Assembly: GCA_029964075.1 (NCBI GenBank)
Contig: CM057138.1
Span: 9,170,932 to 9,234,931, forward strand
Direction of reading: 5' to 3'
From: Patiria pectinifera
Lineage: Eukaryota > Echinodermata > Asteroidea > Valvatida > Asterinidae
DNA length: 64,000 bases
Position numbers and translations under genes: made by a program. Within the stretch, counting starts at the first letter, position 1, and the number at the start of each line of letters is the position of its first letter. Below are positions 50,481-62,794 of this stretch, in pieces. The notes below the pieces were generated by a model. That model worked only from the letters and a program-made list of their open reading frames with translations. It was not told the DNA's origin and made no database searches.

Positions 50481-53400
50481 ACGAATGACAAAATACGAAT
50501 TTGCTTTTTCAATTCAACGCCGATTGCTTCACGAGACGAATTTTAAAGATTTTGGCCGAATCGGAATGCTTACATTTTGAATTATACTAAACCTTAAATG
50601 AAATCTAGTGGTGGCTTTTTGAAATTCAAATTGAGAACTAAGCTTGGCGATGGTCGGGGACGAAATTAAAGTATCTATATATGGAATTCGTGTAATACAA
50701 GATTAAAATAGCCGGGAAAACCTATATTATATGGCTAAACAATCATTTCGGGAAAATAATTCATGGGGTGATTTATCCCTTTTAGAGTGGTTACTAAGGT
50801 GCCAACAAAGTCTGAGTTTTGATCGTTCATGTGTCCCTTTTTCGCTTATTGGCTCTAGATATTTCAAGTTTCACTGGGCAATAAAATACTGAATATAAAA
50901 CCCAACGGGGTAATCTTTTACATAAACAAGATTTCTTTCCGCTAGATTTTTTTCTGTTTTGATAAAAATGAGCAATTATTAAAGCAGAATTAACAGTATT
51001 GTTGTAGGCGCATTTTGATTGTTCGTGATACGTGGTACCAGACCTCAATAAACCTGACTAAATTTGTGAGATCATAAAGTAACGTACTCAATATATTTTG
51101 AGAGCAGTTGGACAATATTCAAACGCGGTCAATCAAGAGATACAAACAATGTAGCGAAAATTTGTTCCCAAACCGGATTAATTGATAATCCCCTCTACCG
51201 TTATGTTCAAGTATGAATGTTGGGGGAAACCTCTAAAATTATGCTTTTGTCGAAAACAAAACGGTCCTAATGTAAACACACGATATCTCATCATAGACGG
51301 TTGGTTCATCAAACCACTGTTTCTACGTTCTTTTTCTTTTTTAAACTTTTCTTCAACAAATATACTGACAGTGCATGAACTAAATAGTAATATAATAACA
51401 ACGACTCCCAAATAAAGTAGTCTCCAAACAATAACAACAAAGATATCGTTTTTGAGTCTCATCATCGGTGTAAATCAGCAGCCTTCATTACCCATGCAGT
51501 AACCCAAGGAGTCGCACATGCGCAGTGGAAAGTGTGGCTGAAACGTACGTATGCGATTGGTATATAGCATGTCACAGTCACACTAGAAACGCTAATTTTG
51601 CAGCTTGAATTTTCCACTTTTGAGGTGGCAGATCTGCTCGCTCTACCGTGAGTAGTTTTAGTGGCTATTATAGATACCAAATTCTAGAATTTTCCGAGTT
51701 TTTTTTAATATTTTGTTAATATAATTGACCTTTGATTAATGACCTGATTAGGCATAGCTTCGGTTGGCACCGATGTATGGTGTAATTTTTATTACGTCAT
51801 ATTGCTTTTTAAGTTTCACATTAGATTTTCGAGATTACTTATCAGTCGATATAAATATGGAGTATGTAATTCAATCTTTATTAACCAAAAAAAACCCCAA
51901 AAACCAGAATTGAGAAAGATGATTCGAACGATGACGTCACAGACTGTCATTTCTGTACAGATGACAATTGTTTGTGATTTGGTTGGCCAAATATTATGCT
52001 GTCCTAGCTATTATTATTGTAAAGATTGGAAAGTTTAGTCTTTGAATTTGCACACTTCAAATGGTTAAGTACGCCAGAGCAAGGCGCCTGCTATATGGCA
52101 TCGATTAATGGACTCATATTAATTTAGCCTACCCAAGAACCCTAACTCCAAGCACAACGGAGAGCCGAAGCACGGACGGCGCCTGCAGCTGGAAGAAACC
52201 GAGACAGAGGGCTGCCCAGTCTCTGGAGGGTTTGGCATCCACGTCCAAGGGACAACTGGGAAACGACCGGAGGATCCAATATTGGCATGCATGGTTCGCA
52301 AATGATTTTGGTGGGCCCACCTCACTTTATTGAGTGCATTTGAGATTTGATTTAAAGAATGGATTTGGGGATTTGATTTGAGAAGTTGAGTTGAAGACTT
52401 GAATACACACATTAAATCGGTGATTGTATTAGTTGTTTGGTATTTCTTTTTTTGGCTGCCAAGATTTGGCACTGTATGTTCGTTTTTGTTTTGGGGCATT
52501 CTATTTTGTTTTGTTGCAATCAAGATTCAATTTGTAGTATTCTTGAATTAAGTCTTTGCAACCTCTTGACGGTTGACGCATTCAAATTAGCGAACGTCGG
52601 TGCGCTTACAGCGTGTTACCATGCTTTTCGTTTCTTGTTCGCTTTTGGGCAATCACTTTCATCGTTTGGCTATTCAAATAATTTTTCCCAAAACATCTTG
52701 GTGACTGTAGATTTACAATGTAATAAATTAACTGATTAGAAGAATACAAGATGTACTGAAATAAAAAGGGCTTAGATCATTTCTTTATCACTGTTCACGT
52801 TGACGATTTCTTGACGTGCAAGACATCTTGTCATGTATGTTTGGCAATGGTTGTTCCATCGGGAACACTTCTCTTTAGTAATTGCTTAAATGTTTTCTTG
52901 CGTATGTCTGACCGGACACTTATTTTAAGGGCCCATGCAAAGTAATCGTTCAATGCAAAACCTTGATTTCACATCTTGTGTCACATTAAACCTTATTTTC
53001 AAGTTTTATTTTTCCATTTGAAGGGTGTTTTTGGTGCCTTCTCCGTTTTTATGCTAATGCAAAGTTCTATATTCAAGCATTAGCAAAATTGTGATGTCTT
53101 TCCGGGCAGATTAATGTTACATGACTATTTCAGCACTAAAAGTTGTTAGAATTTTGGATATTTTGCTGTCATAAAATTCTTTTCTTTGGTGATTCTTTGA
53201 TGCGTCAGCACATGGCAGCAAGCCAATGAGCAATCCTTTCCAAAAAAAGTTTTAAATTAGCAAATTTTGGGTGAATAATTTGAAAGAAACCACCCTAGAC
53301 TGAACATTGTCTTCCTGAAATCACATCATAGCAACAACGCACTCAGTAGTCCGAATAAGCATGGACACTTTTAAATGTTTAAAGACGTGCACTTTGCAAT

Positions 53401-55074
53401 AAGATTAACCAAAAAAGGATCAAAGGATGTCTGAATAGTTTTTTATACATTTCAGAGTAGTAGAAAGTTGCACAAAATGTATTCCTGAAAAAAAATCAGT
53501 GCACGAACCGTTTAATTTGGAAAAAGAGATGTGCATTTACAGATTGAAAACATCAGATATGATTTACGCCGAGGTAATTTAGAAGTTTACATGCAGAAAG
53601 TCTTAAAACATGCTTGGCAAAATGGGAAATACGTTTGCCCATTAATGAACAGGAATGCCCGATCAACCCCCTACTACTGGTTCAGGCGAAATTGAACGAA
53701 CAATGCGATACTTTCAAATTTGAAGGCGATAGATTGCTCGGATAGTCAAGTTGAATGATTCTTTTTGATTGTCGAATGACGATCTGTGCGATCTTTCAAT
53801 TTCAATCTAAATTGAATGAGCCAGGTTAAGGTGAAGTTGGTCGGAAAAACCTATAATTACCCCCGCCCTTTTTAATGGCTGCCACGCGCCCCCAAAAGGT
53901 GTTTTTGTGATGGCTCCACATCTGGAAAACACTTATAATCTATATAATTATGTCTTTATGAAGTTTCCTGCTTTAGTGACAAGTGGAAACAACCCAGTTT
54001 TGACTGCGGGCATGATGAGTCCCCCTTTTTTTAAATTGCTACCACGGCCGTAAAAGGGTGAATTTGTGATGGCTCCACATCTAAAACATTTTCTCGCATG
54101 AATATGAACATCTGTGCCAAGTTTCATGCTTTTATGAAAAAGTGCACAATTTTGTCACATATCCGCTAGACCATATAGGTATTTCGTCTAATTCATACCC
54201 AGTTGAATGTTTGTTTTATTTTCATTTAACATTTTTATTTTTGTTTGTTTGATTATTTGGTGTACATTGTTTAATTAATGAAATTTTCTTTCGAATTAAA
54301 TTCCTTAGTTTTTCAATGTTATTTTATTTAGTCATTTAGTATAAATGTAGTAAATACTTCAAACTATATTCATTTCTCATTAAACTTCCTGTAAAATAGG
54401 AAGCAAATGCCATGCGGATTTGTGCTCGGAAATCAAAAATGTTACCGAAGGCAATCTCCAACGCACCTCACAAAAACAAATGAACACGGTTCTTCATTCA
54501 TGGCAAAAGTTATTGTTGATAGTTTTTTTTTTTCAATTTTAAACCTCGAACGTTTGTATTACCTGAAGATGTCATGATTGACGTTGCATTTCCCCCTCAT
54601 CTTCGGAAATGAGTTCATATTCATATACCGGATTTCATCTTCATCCCTTGATCCGTTTCGAAGAAGCTGGTTTCCTTTTGATTTGGAGGATTGTATAAGT
54701 ATTTTAAATTCACATTCACGTTTGACATTCTAGTAACCCAGAAGGAAATGTCAAGCGAGTTTGCGTTCAAAGATCAAACATATTTATCAATGCTTGATCT
54801 ATTAGCTTACCAAGCCTGATCATGATTTTGTTTGTTTAGTTTATGAGTTATAATTGGACGAAGATCATCATATTCTCAACTAAAGTCGCGTATGTAATGC
54901 CTTAAGGCGTCACTGTCATCTCAGGGTACTATGTACCCCCTGTATCAGGATTGATGTCAATAAGTATTTGAAGTTCATGCTATGGACGGGTTTAAAGAGA
55001 TGTCGAGAATTATGGTCACCGCCGAAAGCGTGTCATGAACATCCCTTTTACCCAACGGAAGTCGCAAAAAAAAT
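50481..55074. other. Long stretch without a recognised gene
   Basis: Mostly AT-rich unique DNA. A GC-richer island at 52130-52325 lies within an open minus-strand frame (52119-52523) that shows no domain. GTGATGGCTCCACATCT occurs twice, at about 53910 and 54068, suggesting a degraded dispersed repeat. Repeated TTCCGG-type ends (GGAAAAACCTATA near 53834 and GGGAAAACCTATA near 50717) hint at old MITEs. Nothing firmer. Confidence 0.35.
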
Positions 55075-55082
55075 ATTATAAG

Positions 55083-55271
55083 CATGGGCGTCGCCAGGAT
55101 TTTTTCTAGAGGGGGGCAAAAAAAAATTTTGCCAAAAAATGCTTGTATTTCTCAACACATTCTCGATTTATCAGTTTTAGAGGGGGCAGGGACATTTTGC
55201 CCCCCCCCCCCAACTCATTAAATTTACACCACTTTGTCTTCGCGCCTCTTTTTCTTTTTTTTTTTTTTTCT

Positions 55272-55303
<32 letters not shown>

Positions 55304-55362
55304 GCTTTTCCAGGGGGGGGGGGGCAAGTGCCCCCCCTTGCCCCCCCCTCGCGACGCCCATG
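55083..55362. mobile_element. 280-bp hAT-like MITE
   Basis: CATGGGCGTCGC at the left and its exact reverse complement at the right (55351-55362) form 12-base inverted ends, each followed inward by G-rich sequence. The exact 8-base duplication ATTATAAG flanks it (55075-55082 and 55363-55370). An 8-base duplication fits hAT. The interior is C-, T- and G-runs, and the frames in it are meaningless. Confidence 0.85.
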
Positions 55363-55370
55363 ATTATAAG

Positions 55371-57301
55371 TTCCCCCTAAATACTTGCATATTCTTAGGC
55401 CGAACACAAAAAACCATGTTTCTCGTACGGGTTTTTGAAAAAAAGGAGGAAGAGAGGAAGACCATTTTGAAAAAAAATATAAAATAAAAAATAACTTTTT
55501 ATTTTTTATATTTTTAAACATGGTCGCCATTGTGAAATTTCCTGCAACCGTTGGTGTTTCCACTGTTCAAAGACACTTTTAAAATGAAAGACAAGTTGGA
55601 CAAGAAAACTGAACATATTTACAGTGTCATTTAGAGTTGTATTGGTCACATATTTCGCAAGTATTTATTTTCAGATGAATTTGTGGACTTTTTCGGTGTT
55701 TTTTTTACTGCATTTTTCAAAAATAAAAAAAATAGTAAAACAATTTCCAGACGGCCTCCATAAAGGAAGCGGGCGGGGACGAGAAACATATTTATTATTT
55801 TTTTTTTACTTCGCCTTACTTGTTAACTGATCGGTTTTAATTATGATATAACTGGTCGAAAATTATTATTATAGGCGTCGTTTTTTTAATTATTACATTA
55901 CAAAGTGAAATTATTACATTATATCAAAAGTGGTAAAATAGTGCACCCTCTTGTTCGCGCAAGGAGCCGATTGTGGATTCTGAAGAGCCATTCATTACAT
56001 CGCCAGGTCATATATTTATGCTTCTTCCAATTTCTTAAGAAATGAATTAAAAAATGTTTAAAGTTTGACGCCGTCGAAAGTTCACCTTAGCTATGCAATG
56101 GTAAACCTTTGACAACTCTGACATGAAATAAAATTGTACATACTTGTAACGCCAAAATAATACGAAATCAGGTTGGAGCTTGTAGCTGTACAGAAATTCT
56201 AATGACAAACGTCGCGCATGCACAAGCACTGGAAGGTTAGTTTACTGTGTAAAGCGAGGATTTTATACTGTTCCCATTGGTTTTGCACACGTTTTCTAAT
56301 CCAGGTCATCCTGGAGTTGATTCCTGTCCTCAATTACTCGATGGTGCTTTTTATGTGTGTCCTCAATTTACACCTTTATTATTTTTTGAAGGACAGACAT
56401 TTAACAGACTCCACATCCATCAGATTTTCTTACTTGACCTGACCAAATTGGCCAAACTCCAGCTCTTGGCCATTTTTATGTTTCATTAGCGGGATGCCGC
56501 AAGCTGTGTGGAATCGTAAAGTTTGTATTCTTTGAAGGTTTTGAAAGTTGTAAGTGGGAAAAAAAATTCAAAGTTAAAATTTGAAAAAAAAAAAATCTTG
56601 CGTGGACGAAAGCCTAGCTATTTTGTGGAAAACGATTTGTAATAGACAATGGAAGCTATGTCGTGCCCACAGGCAACTACCGGGAGACCTTTGCATATAA
56701 ATTGACGTATTTTTGAGAAGGGTTCCTTATACAATCAGGTTTCGAAATGCTTATCCATATCGTACAAAATCGTACGATCGTCGGTTAAAGGGTTAGGCCT
56801 ATATACTTATGTATTACTTTGGCCTCAATTTGCATGTTGACCCCATGTGGCCGTGGTAAAGCTTGGTGAAGCAATTTTGCCACATTTTTTCATCATCAAC
56901 GTTACGTTTTCTGTTATAACAATACGAAACGTACGGTCTAGAGTGTTTTCGTAAAATGTATTATTTAACGATTCAAAGTTTCAAAGAAACAAATTTGCCA
57001 AGAAAACAAAACAAAGCAAAACAAATAAATCTCCTTTTTTCACGTGCCAATTAACCGTGACTTCAGAAGACAGTGAAATCGGAGCATATTCATACCATTT
57101 AAGGACCTGCATACACTGAATGACTACATTATCAGAGGAACCGTTGATGGTATATAACCAAGCCTCTCCATTAACCCTTGTGTTTCGTACTTTTACACTA
57201 TTCTTAGGCCTATTAAGAAAATCGTGACACACAGCTAGCAGACAGACATACAGACTGCGGAGAATCTTTTAATATGGGATAGCGCATTAAGTGTATCTTA
57301 C
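55371..57301. other. Presumed first intron, no gene recognised
   Basis: AT-rich. A minus-strand frame at 56981-57232 just beyond the signal-peptide exon is protein-like in part, but it has no phase-1 acceptor I can support, so it is not called as an exon. Confidence 0.4.
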
Positions 57302-57359
57302 CTGCTTGGCAAATTGCTATAGTGAGAAACATCGGCCACAAGAACAGCACAGACGCCAT
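57302..57359 (-). CDS. First coding exon with signal peptide, probable start of the CCP gene
   Basis: On the minus strand an ATG at 57359 opens 19 codons, MASVLFLWPMFLTIAICQA, followed by one base and a strong donor (G|GTAAGATA). This is a textbook signal peptide: a hydrophobic core and a small residue at the likely cleavage site. The exon ends in phase 1, exactly the phase needed to join the CCP exons found further along the same strand. The nearest is at 20523-20732, which makes an intron of about 36.6 kb holding the Polinton, LINE and satellites. Joining this exon to those CCP exons is inference from strand, phase and domain logic. Other small exons between them could have been missed. Confidence 0.65.
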
Positions 57360-58247
57360 TGCTGAATGATGTTCCAGCTATACATGTATGCTCGCGTCAC
57401 GGGAATCTGTTGCGTTAAACTGAACTTTATTGGAACTTTGCCATATCCGGATACATGTCTACGTGAATACAGCCTGGCTGCGTTGACATTATTATCCCGA
57501 GATCAGGGGGCACGGAGGGCGGTACGTGATGGCACACTGGGTCACTTTCATTCTCGACAGGACGTATAAATCACAATGTACGAAAATATGGAGAGAAACA
57601 AGTGAGTGTGGAAAACCACATGCTTTTGTCATTGCCACTGTGATACAGCCAAAACAGCTCACCTTGAAAAAACAAACCGTGTCATATTGGAATAACATTT
57701 TGATGAACTATCATTAATATAATCTGTCTAGGTTGTATTCCGTGCTGGCCACTGACAAAATGATTCAGAAAACAGGTAATATTTCAAATACATTGCTTAC
57801 AATTTTGAATATGCGACCGGGATCTGCGGAATGGATGTTAAAGACATTTTCCCACTGATAGTTTGTTTATGAAGAAAGAAGAGTGCATCTGATGATCTCT
57901 GATATTTACATGTTGATATATTACTATAACCACTGTCGACGTTTTCTTTTCGCGAAGTAGCTAATTAGGCAATCGGTTACTAACTCTTTAGCATTTGTGT
58001 GCCCTTGTTTTTGCATTTTGAGTTTGATTATATGATTTATAATAATTATGATCGTGAAGTTTAAAGGTTTGTTTCTTTTCGATGCGGTTTCTACTTAGTT
58101 GGATCGTTTCACTTCGCTCCGACTCCTCGACTTTTTAACTTGTTTCCGGTCATGACGAAATTCATTACTGGCAAAAAATAAATCAATAAATAAATTTAAA
58201 AAACCCACAAGAAACACCGAAAACAAATTGATGCGAGATATGGCATG
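57360..58247. other. Upstream region of the signal-peptide exon
   Basis: Should contain the 5' UTR and promoter of the minus-strand CCP gene. I see no decisive TATA box. Short open frames show no domain. Confidence 0.35.
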
Positions 58248-59458
58248 TACTCTGAAGAAGGCGCTATTTCAAACCTAATTTTTCTTGTAGTTCTTTTTCT
58301 TTTATAGGCACAGCATCGCCATCAGAGCGAGATATATTAATCGAAATTTCCATTTGTGACGGTCAATTTCAGTGTTTGGCATCGTTTGCCTCTTTTGTGC
58401 GTTTCTCAGCCGATCTCCATTTTGAATATTTTGCATAGAAGCTTAATGTCATTTAAATAGAATTGGACCTCTGGCATACTGGAGTGGTTTTATTTGACTT
58501 TTCTTTTATCCCTGCAATTATGTTGGCGTTGTTTTGCATACTAACGCACGGATGATTGAAAAAGTGGAAGACAGGTTAATAACAGCAAACTCGATGTTCG
58601 TATAATGACTTACTGAAAAAATGAAACGATCCGGACATTGCGAATATTAATCATTGGAAATAACCTACTATGCTTTGCAAATCTACGTTTCCTTTAAAAT
58701 ATATTTGACGGGAATTAGCGGTGAAAGGCCCTATTAAAGGGCATGTATAATTTGTAAGTAAGCAGGGTGTCCTTTCATAGAATATTCAATCATCTAAACA
58801 TTTACATGCCGAATTTCGGGAGTAGACACGAATTTCACGTTTTTTTTACTCTGAAAAGAATTTTTACTCTGAAGAGGGCGCTATTTCAAACCTAATTTTT
58901 CTTGTAGTTCTTTTTCTTTTATAGGCACAGCATCGCCATCAGAGCGAGATATATTAATCGAAATTTCCATTTGTGACGGTCAATTTCACTGTTTGGCATC
59001 GTTTGCCTCTTTTGTGCGTTTCTCAGCCGATCTCCATTTTGAATATTTTGCATAGAAGCTTAATGTCATTTAAATAGAATTGGACCTCTGGCATACTGGA
59101 GTGGTTTTATTTGACTTTTCTTTTATCCCTGCAATTATGTTGGCGTTGTTTTGCATACTAACGCACGGATGATTGAAAAAGTGGAAGACAGGTTAATAAC
59201 AGCAAACTCGATGTTCGTATAATGACTTACTGAAAAAATGAAACGATCCGAACATTGCGAATATTAATCATTGAAAATAACCTACTATGCTTTGCGAATC
59301 TACGTTTCCTTTAAAATATATTTGAAGGGAATTAGCGGTGAAAGGCCTTATTAAAGGGCATGTATAGTTTGTAAGTAAGCAGGGTGTCTTTTCATAGAAT
59401 ATTCAATCATCTAAACATGTACATGCCGAATTTCGGGAGTAGACACGAATTTCACGTG
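58248..59458. repeat. Direct duplication of ~595 bp, spacing 617
   Basis: 58248-58841 and 58865-59458 match with few differences, for example GAAGAAGG versus GAAGAGGG near the start. A third, shorter, diverged relative is at about 62363-62440 (GCATACCAACACACGGATGG). No gene in them. Confidence 0.85.
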
Positions 59459-59491
59459 ATAGCTAGTCGATCGCTGCCGTGTAAATTTTAT

Positions 59492-59960
59492 TTACACGTG
59501 TTTCACCACCATTATGTCCGTTTGGTCGATTACGTCCGACAACAGATTTTGATTAGCGACGGCCGATTGTGTCCGACCCATTATGTTAGACAGCCGATTA
59601 TGTCCGACCCATTGTGTCTGACAGCCGATTATGTCCGGCCCATTATGTCCGACAGCGATTATGTCCGACCCATTATGTCCAACGTTCGATTATGTCCGAC
59701 CCATTGTGTCCGACGTTCGATTATGTCCAACCCATTCTGTCCGACGGCCGATTATACCGATCCATTATGTCCGACGGCGATTATGTCCGACCCATTTATT
59801 GTGTCCGACGGCCGATTATGTCCGACCCATTGTGTCCGACGGCCGATTGTGTCCGACCCATTATTTCCGACCCAGTGTCCAACGGCCGATTATGCCCGAC
59901 CCATTATGTCCGACGACGATTATGTCCGACCCATTAATTGTGTCCGACGGCCTATCGAGG
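59492..59960 (+). repeat. 31-bp-type tandem array, plus orientation
   Basis: Units such as CGATTATGTCCGACCCATTG plus TGTCCGACGGC alternate ATTATG and ATTGTG, total period about 31. It begins with TTACACGTG and a leader TGTCCGTTTGGTCGATTACG that is also found, inverted, at the outer edge of the partner array. Confidence 0.9.
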
Positions 59961-61739
59961 ATTGTGCTTAATTTGCATATAGGTCTACATTGTTGATAAT
60001 GTGGAAGACGAATCTTATGTTTACACCGTAATGTGACAATGCGGCCGTATTAAGAAGCACTAACTCAAAAAAGTAAGATTGGATTTGTACAGAATTGGAT
60101 ACCAAAAATGCGATTTTCCCTGACCCAATTTTGTCCGGTAAAAAACTGAAGTTTGTTGTCATAATGTTTTGGGGTCCTATGAAATTTGATAATGAAGTGC
60201 AATTGCAACAGTTACCGGAATCAGGACCCTATAGAGCCTGTTAATGTTATAAAAAGGGCGTTGGGTAAAATTCGAAAAAAAGGTAATCCAGTGAAGTACC
60301 GCTCGAATGAGGGCGCCCTATTCCTGGGGCGTTCCGAGGACTGCATTGACCAAAGGCGAGCTATTTCGATACCACAAAGTCGGTCTTACATGGATAATTG
60401 CAGCGTATGGCGCAATACATGTACATGCAATAATGTAATGAAAGTGGAAGGAGTCACTGGTGTAGTCTAGTGGATGATACATGGACTGTCATTGCTTTTC
60501 TTTTCATTCAATATTTGTTTAATTTTGTTCCTTTAAATAGGTTTTTTTACAGTATTTTAAGGCATTTTTCTTTTTGTAGTTTGGAAATGTGGTTTGAAAA
60601 ATTTTGTTTCTCAAAAAAACCCACAAGTATCGATGATAGTTATATCGCTTCAGTTGTGCATAATGGTGGTACAGATTTGGCGAGTTTTCCTTTAAACGGA
60701 GGGGCACAATGTTCAAAGTGAGAGACCTAAAATCGGGGATAATCTTGGAAGAAAAGAAGGGTATAATAAAAAAAAGTCACGTATTGTAAGGTTGAGCGTT
60801 TACATTTTTTTTTAAAATGTGACCTTATTTCAGGAGTGTGGTTCGTTTTGGAATATACAGAGTGGTGAAAATGTGTAGATACACGTTGACCTTTGGGCTA
60901 TTTTTGCCCTTTTGTAGCTACCTCGGGGCAACCTTATATATGGCCCAAAATTAACGTAGACAGTTCCACTATAAATATTAAAGCCACTGGCGACTTTGGG
61001 TATAATACAGATATTTGTTTGTCTGATATTCTGAAAGAGATGTCTCCATCTCGGAAATAGAGGTGTTTTTTTTTGTTTCTGGTCTCCGATTTAACTTTCC
61101 GTGGCAAACTCTTGGTGGCGCACTGCATTGTGAATCGCCCGACTTGACGTTCGTTCGTACCCCTCGCCCTGCGAAAAGGACGCTGGGATACTTTGATGAA
61201 TTCACGCTCTGTTACGGTTGGATTTTGCGTGACATGTAACCTGCGCGTCATCTTTACTCTTTTATTCCGGTTTAGAGATTTTTTTCGTTGAAAAGCGTAA
61301 TGATGTAGGAAATTCTCGAAAACGGATCTGTGTTGTAAATTTACAATTCCTGTCACATGCTCAGGCTCCGTTTCGAATCACGAACAGTCGGATAGCATTA
61401 TGCGACGCTCAAAGTTTTGTCCACATGGTCCACAATGAACCAGAAATCACATCCGGTATGGAACGTGTGCATTTCTCTGGGAAGTTTTCGGATAGCATTT
61501 GCGCGCATTGTTTAACAACAGTCTTGAACAGTTGCAGCTAGATGCTTTATATATAAGTCATAGGCCACTTCCTTCACAAGATTCTGTGAAGCTCATCAGC
61601 GTATAAGGGGACATTTTAAGAATTGTTCTCGGTAATATTACGCGCTCATTGCAGTCCCAACCCAAATATAATTTATTGATGTCAGTACACAACCGAATGA
61701 ATCCGGCGTAATCGACCATATAAATACAACATAGGTCTG
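59961..61739. other. Region between the two inverted arrays, no gene recognised
   Basis: AT-rich. The open frames at 60186-60470 and 60934-61356 have no domain I can name. Confidence 0.35.
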
Positions 61740-62295
61740 ACGTATCACATCGCCGGACACAATGGGTCGGACATAATCGTCGTCGGACATAATGGGTCAG
61801 GCATAATCGGCCGTCGGACAATGGGTCGGACATAATCGGTCGGACATAATCGGCCGTCGGACACAATGGGTCGGAAATAATCGGTAGTCGGACACAATGG
61901 GTCGGACATAATCGGCCGTCGGACACAATGGATCGGACATACTCGCCGTCTGGCATAATGGGTCGGACATAGTCGGCCGTCGGACACAATGGGTCGGACA
62001 TAATCACTGTCGGACTTAATGGGTCGGACATAATCGGCCGTCGGACACAATGGGTCGGACATAATCGGCCGTCGGACACAATGGGTCGGACATAATCGGC
62101 CGTCGGACACAATGGGTCGGACATAATCGGCCGTCGGACATAATGGGTCGGACATAATCGGCCGTCGGACACAATGGGTCGGACATGATCGGCTGTCGGA
62201 CATAATGGGTCGGACATAATCGGCCATTGCTCGTCAAAATCTGTTGTCGGACGTAATTGACCAAACGGACCTAATAGTCGTGAACACACGTGTAA
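61740..62295 (-). repeat. 31-bp-type tandem array, minus orientation
   Basis: Inverted partner of 59492-59960. The homology includes the unique outer leader and the CACGTGTAA edge, so the two form a large inverted repeat with a 1.8 kb centre. The long minus-strand frame 61558-62442 is a repeat artefact. Confidence 0.9.
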
Positions 62296-62794
62296 GGTAA
62301 TCAAACGCAGCCATATATTTTGGATCACTAAATGGACTTGAGGGGCGGAAATGCACATGTGATTGTTTGCATACCAACACACGGATGGCTGTAAAAAGTA
62401 GAAACGCACGGTAATTACATACAGCAAAGTCGCTGTTTGCAATTACTTAAACAAAATAGAAATGACCCACTTATTTGCAAACCCTCATTAAAACAGATTA
62501 CCGGATGGTTCCAAGTAGGAATTATCTCTCTCTCAACAACGTATTATTTTGTCTTTTTAATTCATAAAACGAGCTTACTGACCCTTTTATAGTTAATATT
62601 GCAGGTTGCAGGTATATAACATAATCTAATGCGTATGACAACTTATTATAGAATGTAAGCTTGCACTGCAATCTTCAAATTAATGCAAAATAATTGATCG
62701 TACATCTTTAGATAGATCTGTTTGTAAAGTAAAGTTCAGATTTATCAACAACATAGTGTCTTGTAGATCATTGCTGGTATCTCACTGATATACC

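Noticed and set aside
52119..52523. 134-codon minus-strand frame in a GC-rich island
   Set aside because: No domain, no splice context and no similarity I recognise; kept only as a note on composition.
55106..55563. Lys-rich and Phe-rich frames near 55.2 kb
   Set aside because: They are T-, G- and C-runs inside the MITE and its flank.
56981..57232. Minus-strand frame next to the signal-peptide exon as a possible second exon
   Set aside because: No acceptor giving phase 1 without a stop, and no cysteine pattern of a known extracellular domain.
59384..62442. Long open frames (195 and 294 codons) with DPLCPTADYVRP-type repeats
   Set aside because: Translation of the 31-bp-type arrays; several frames give repeat peptides.
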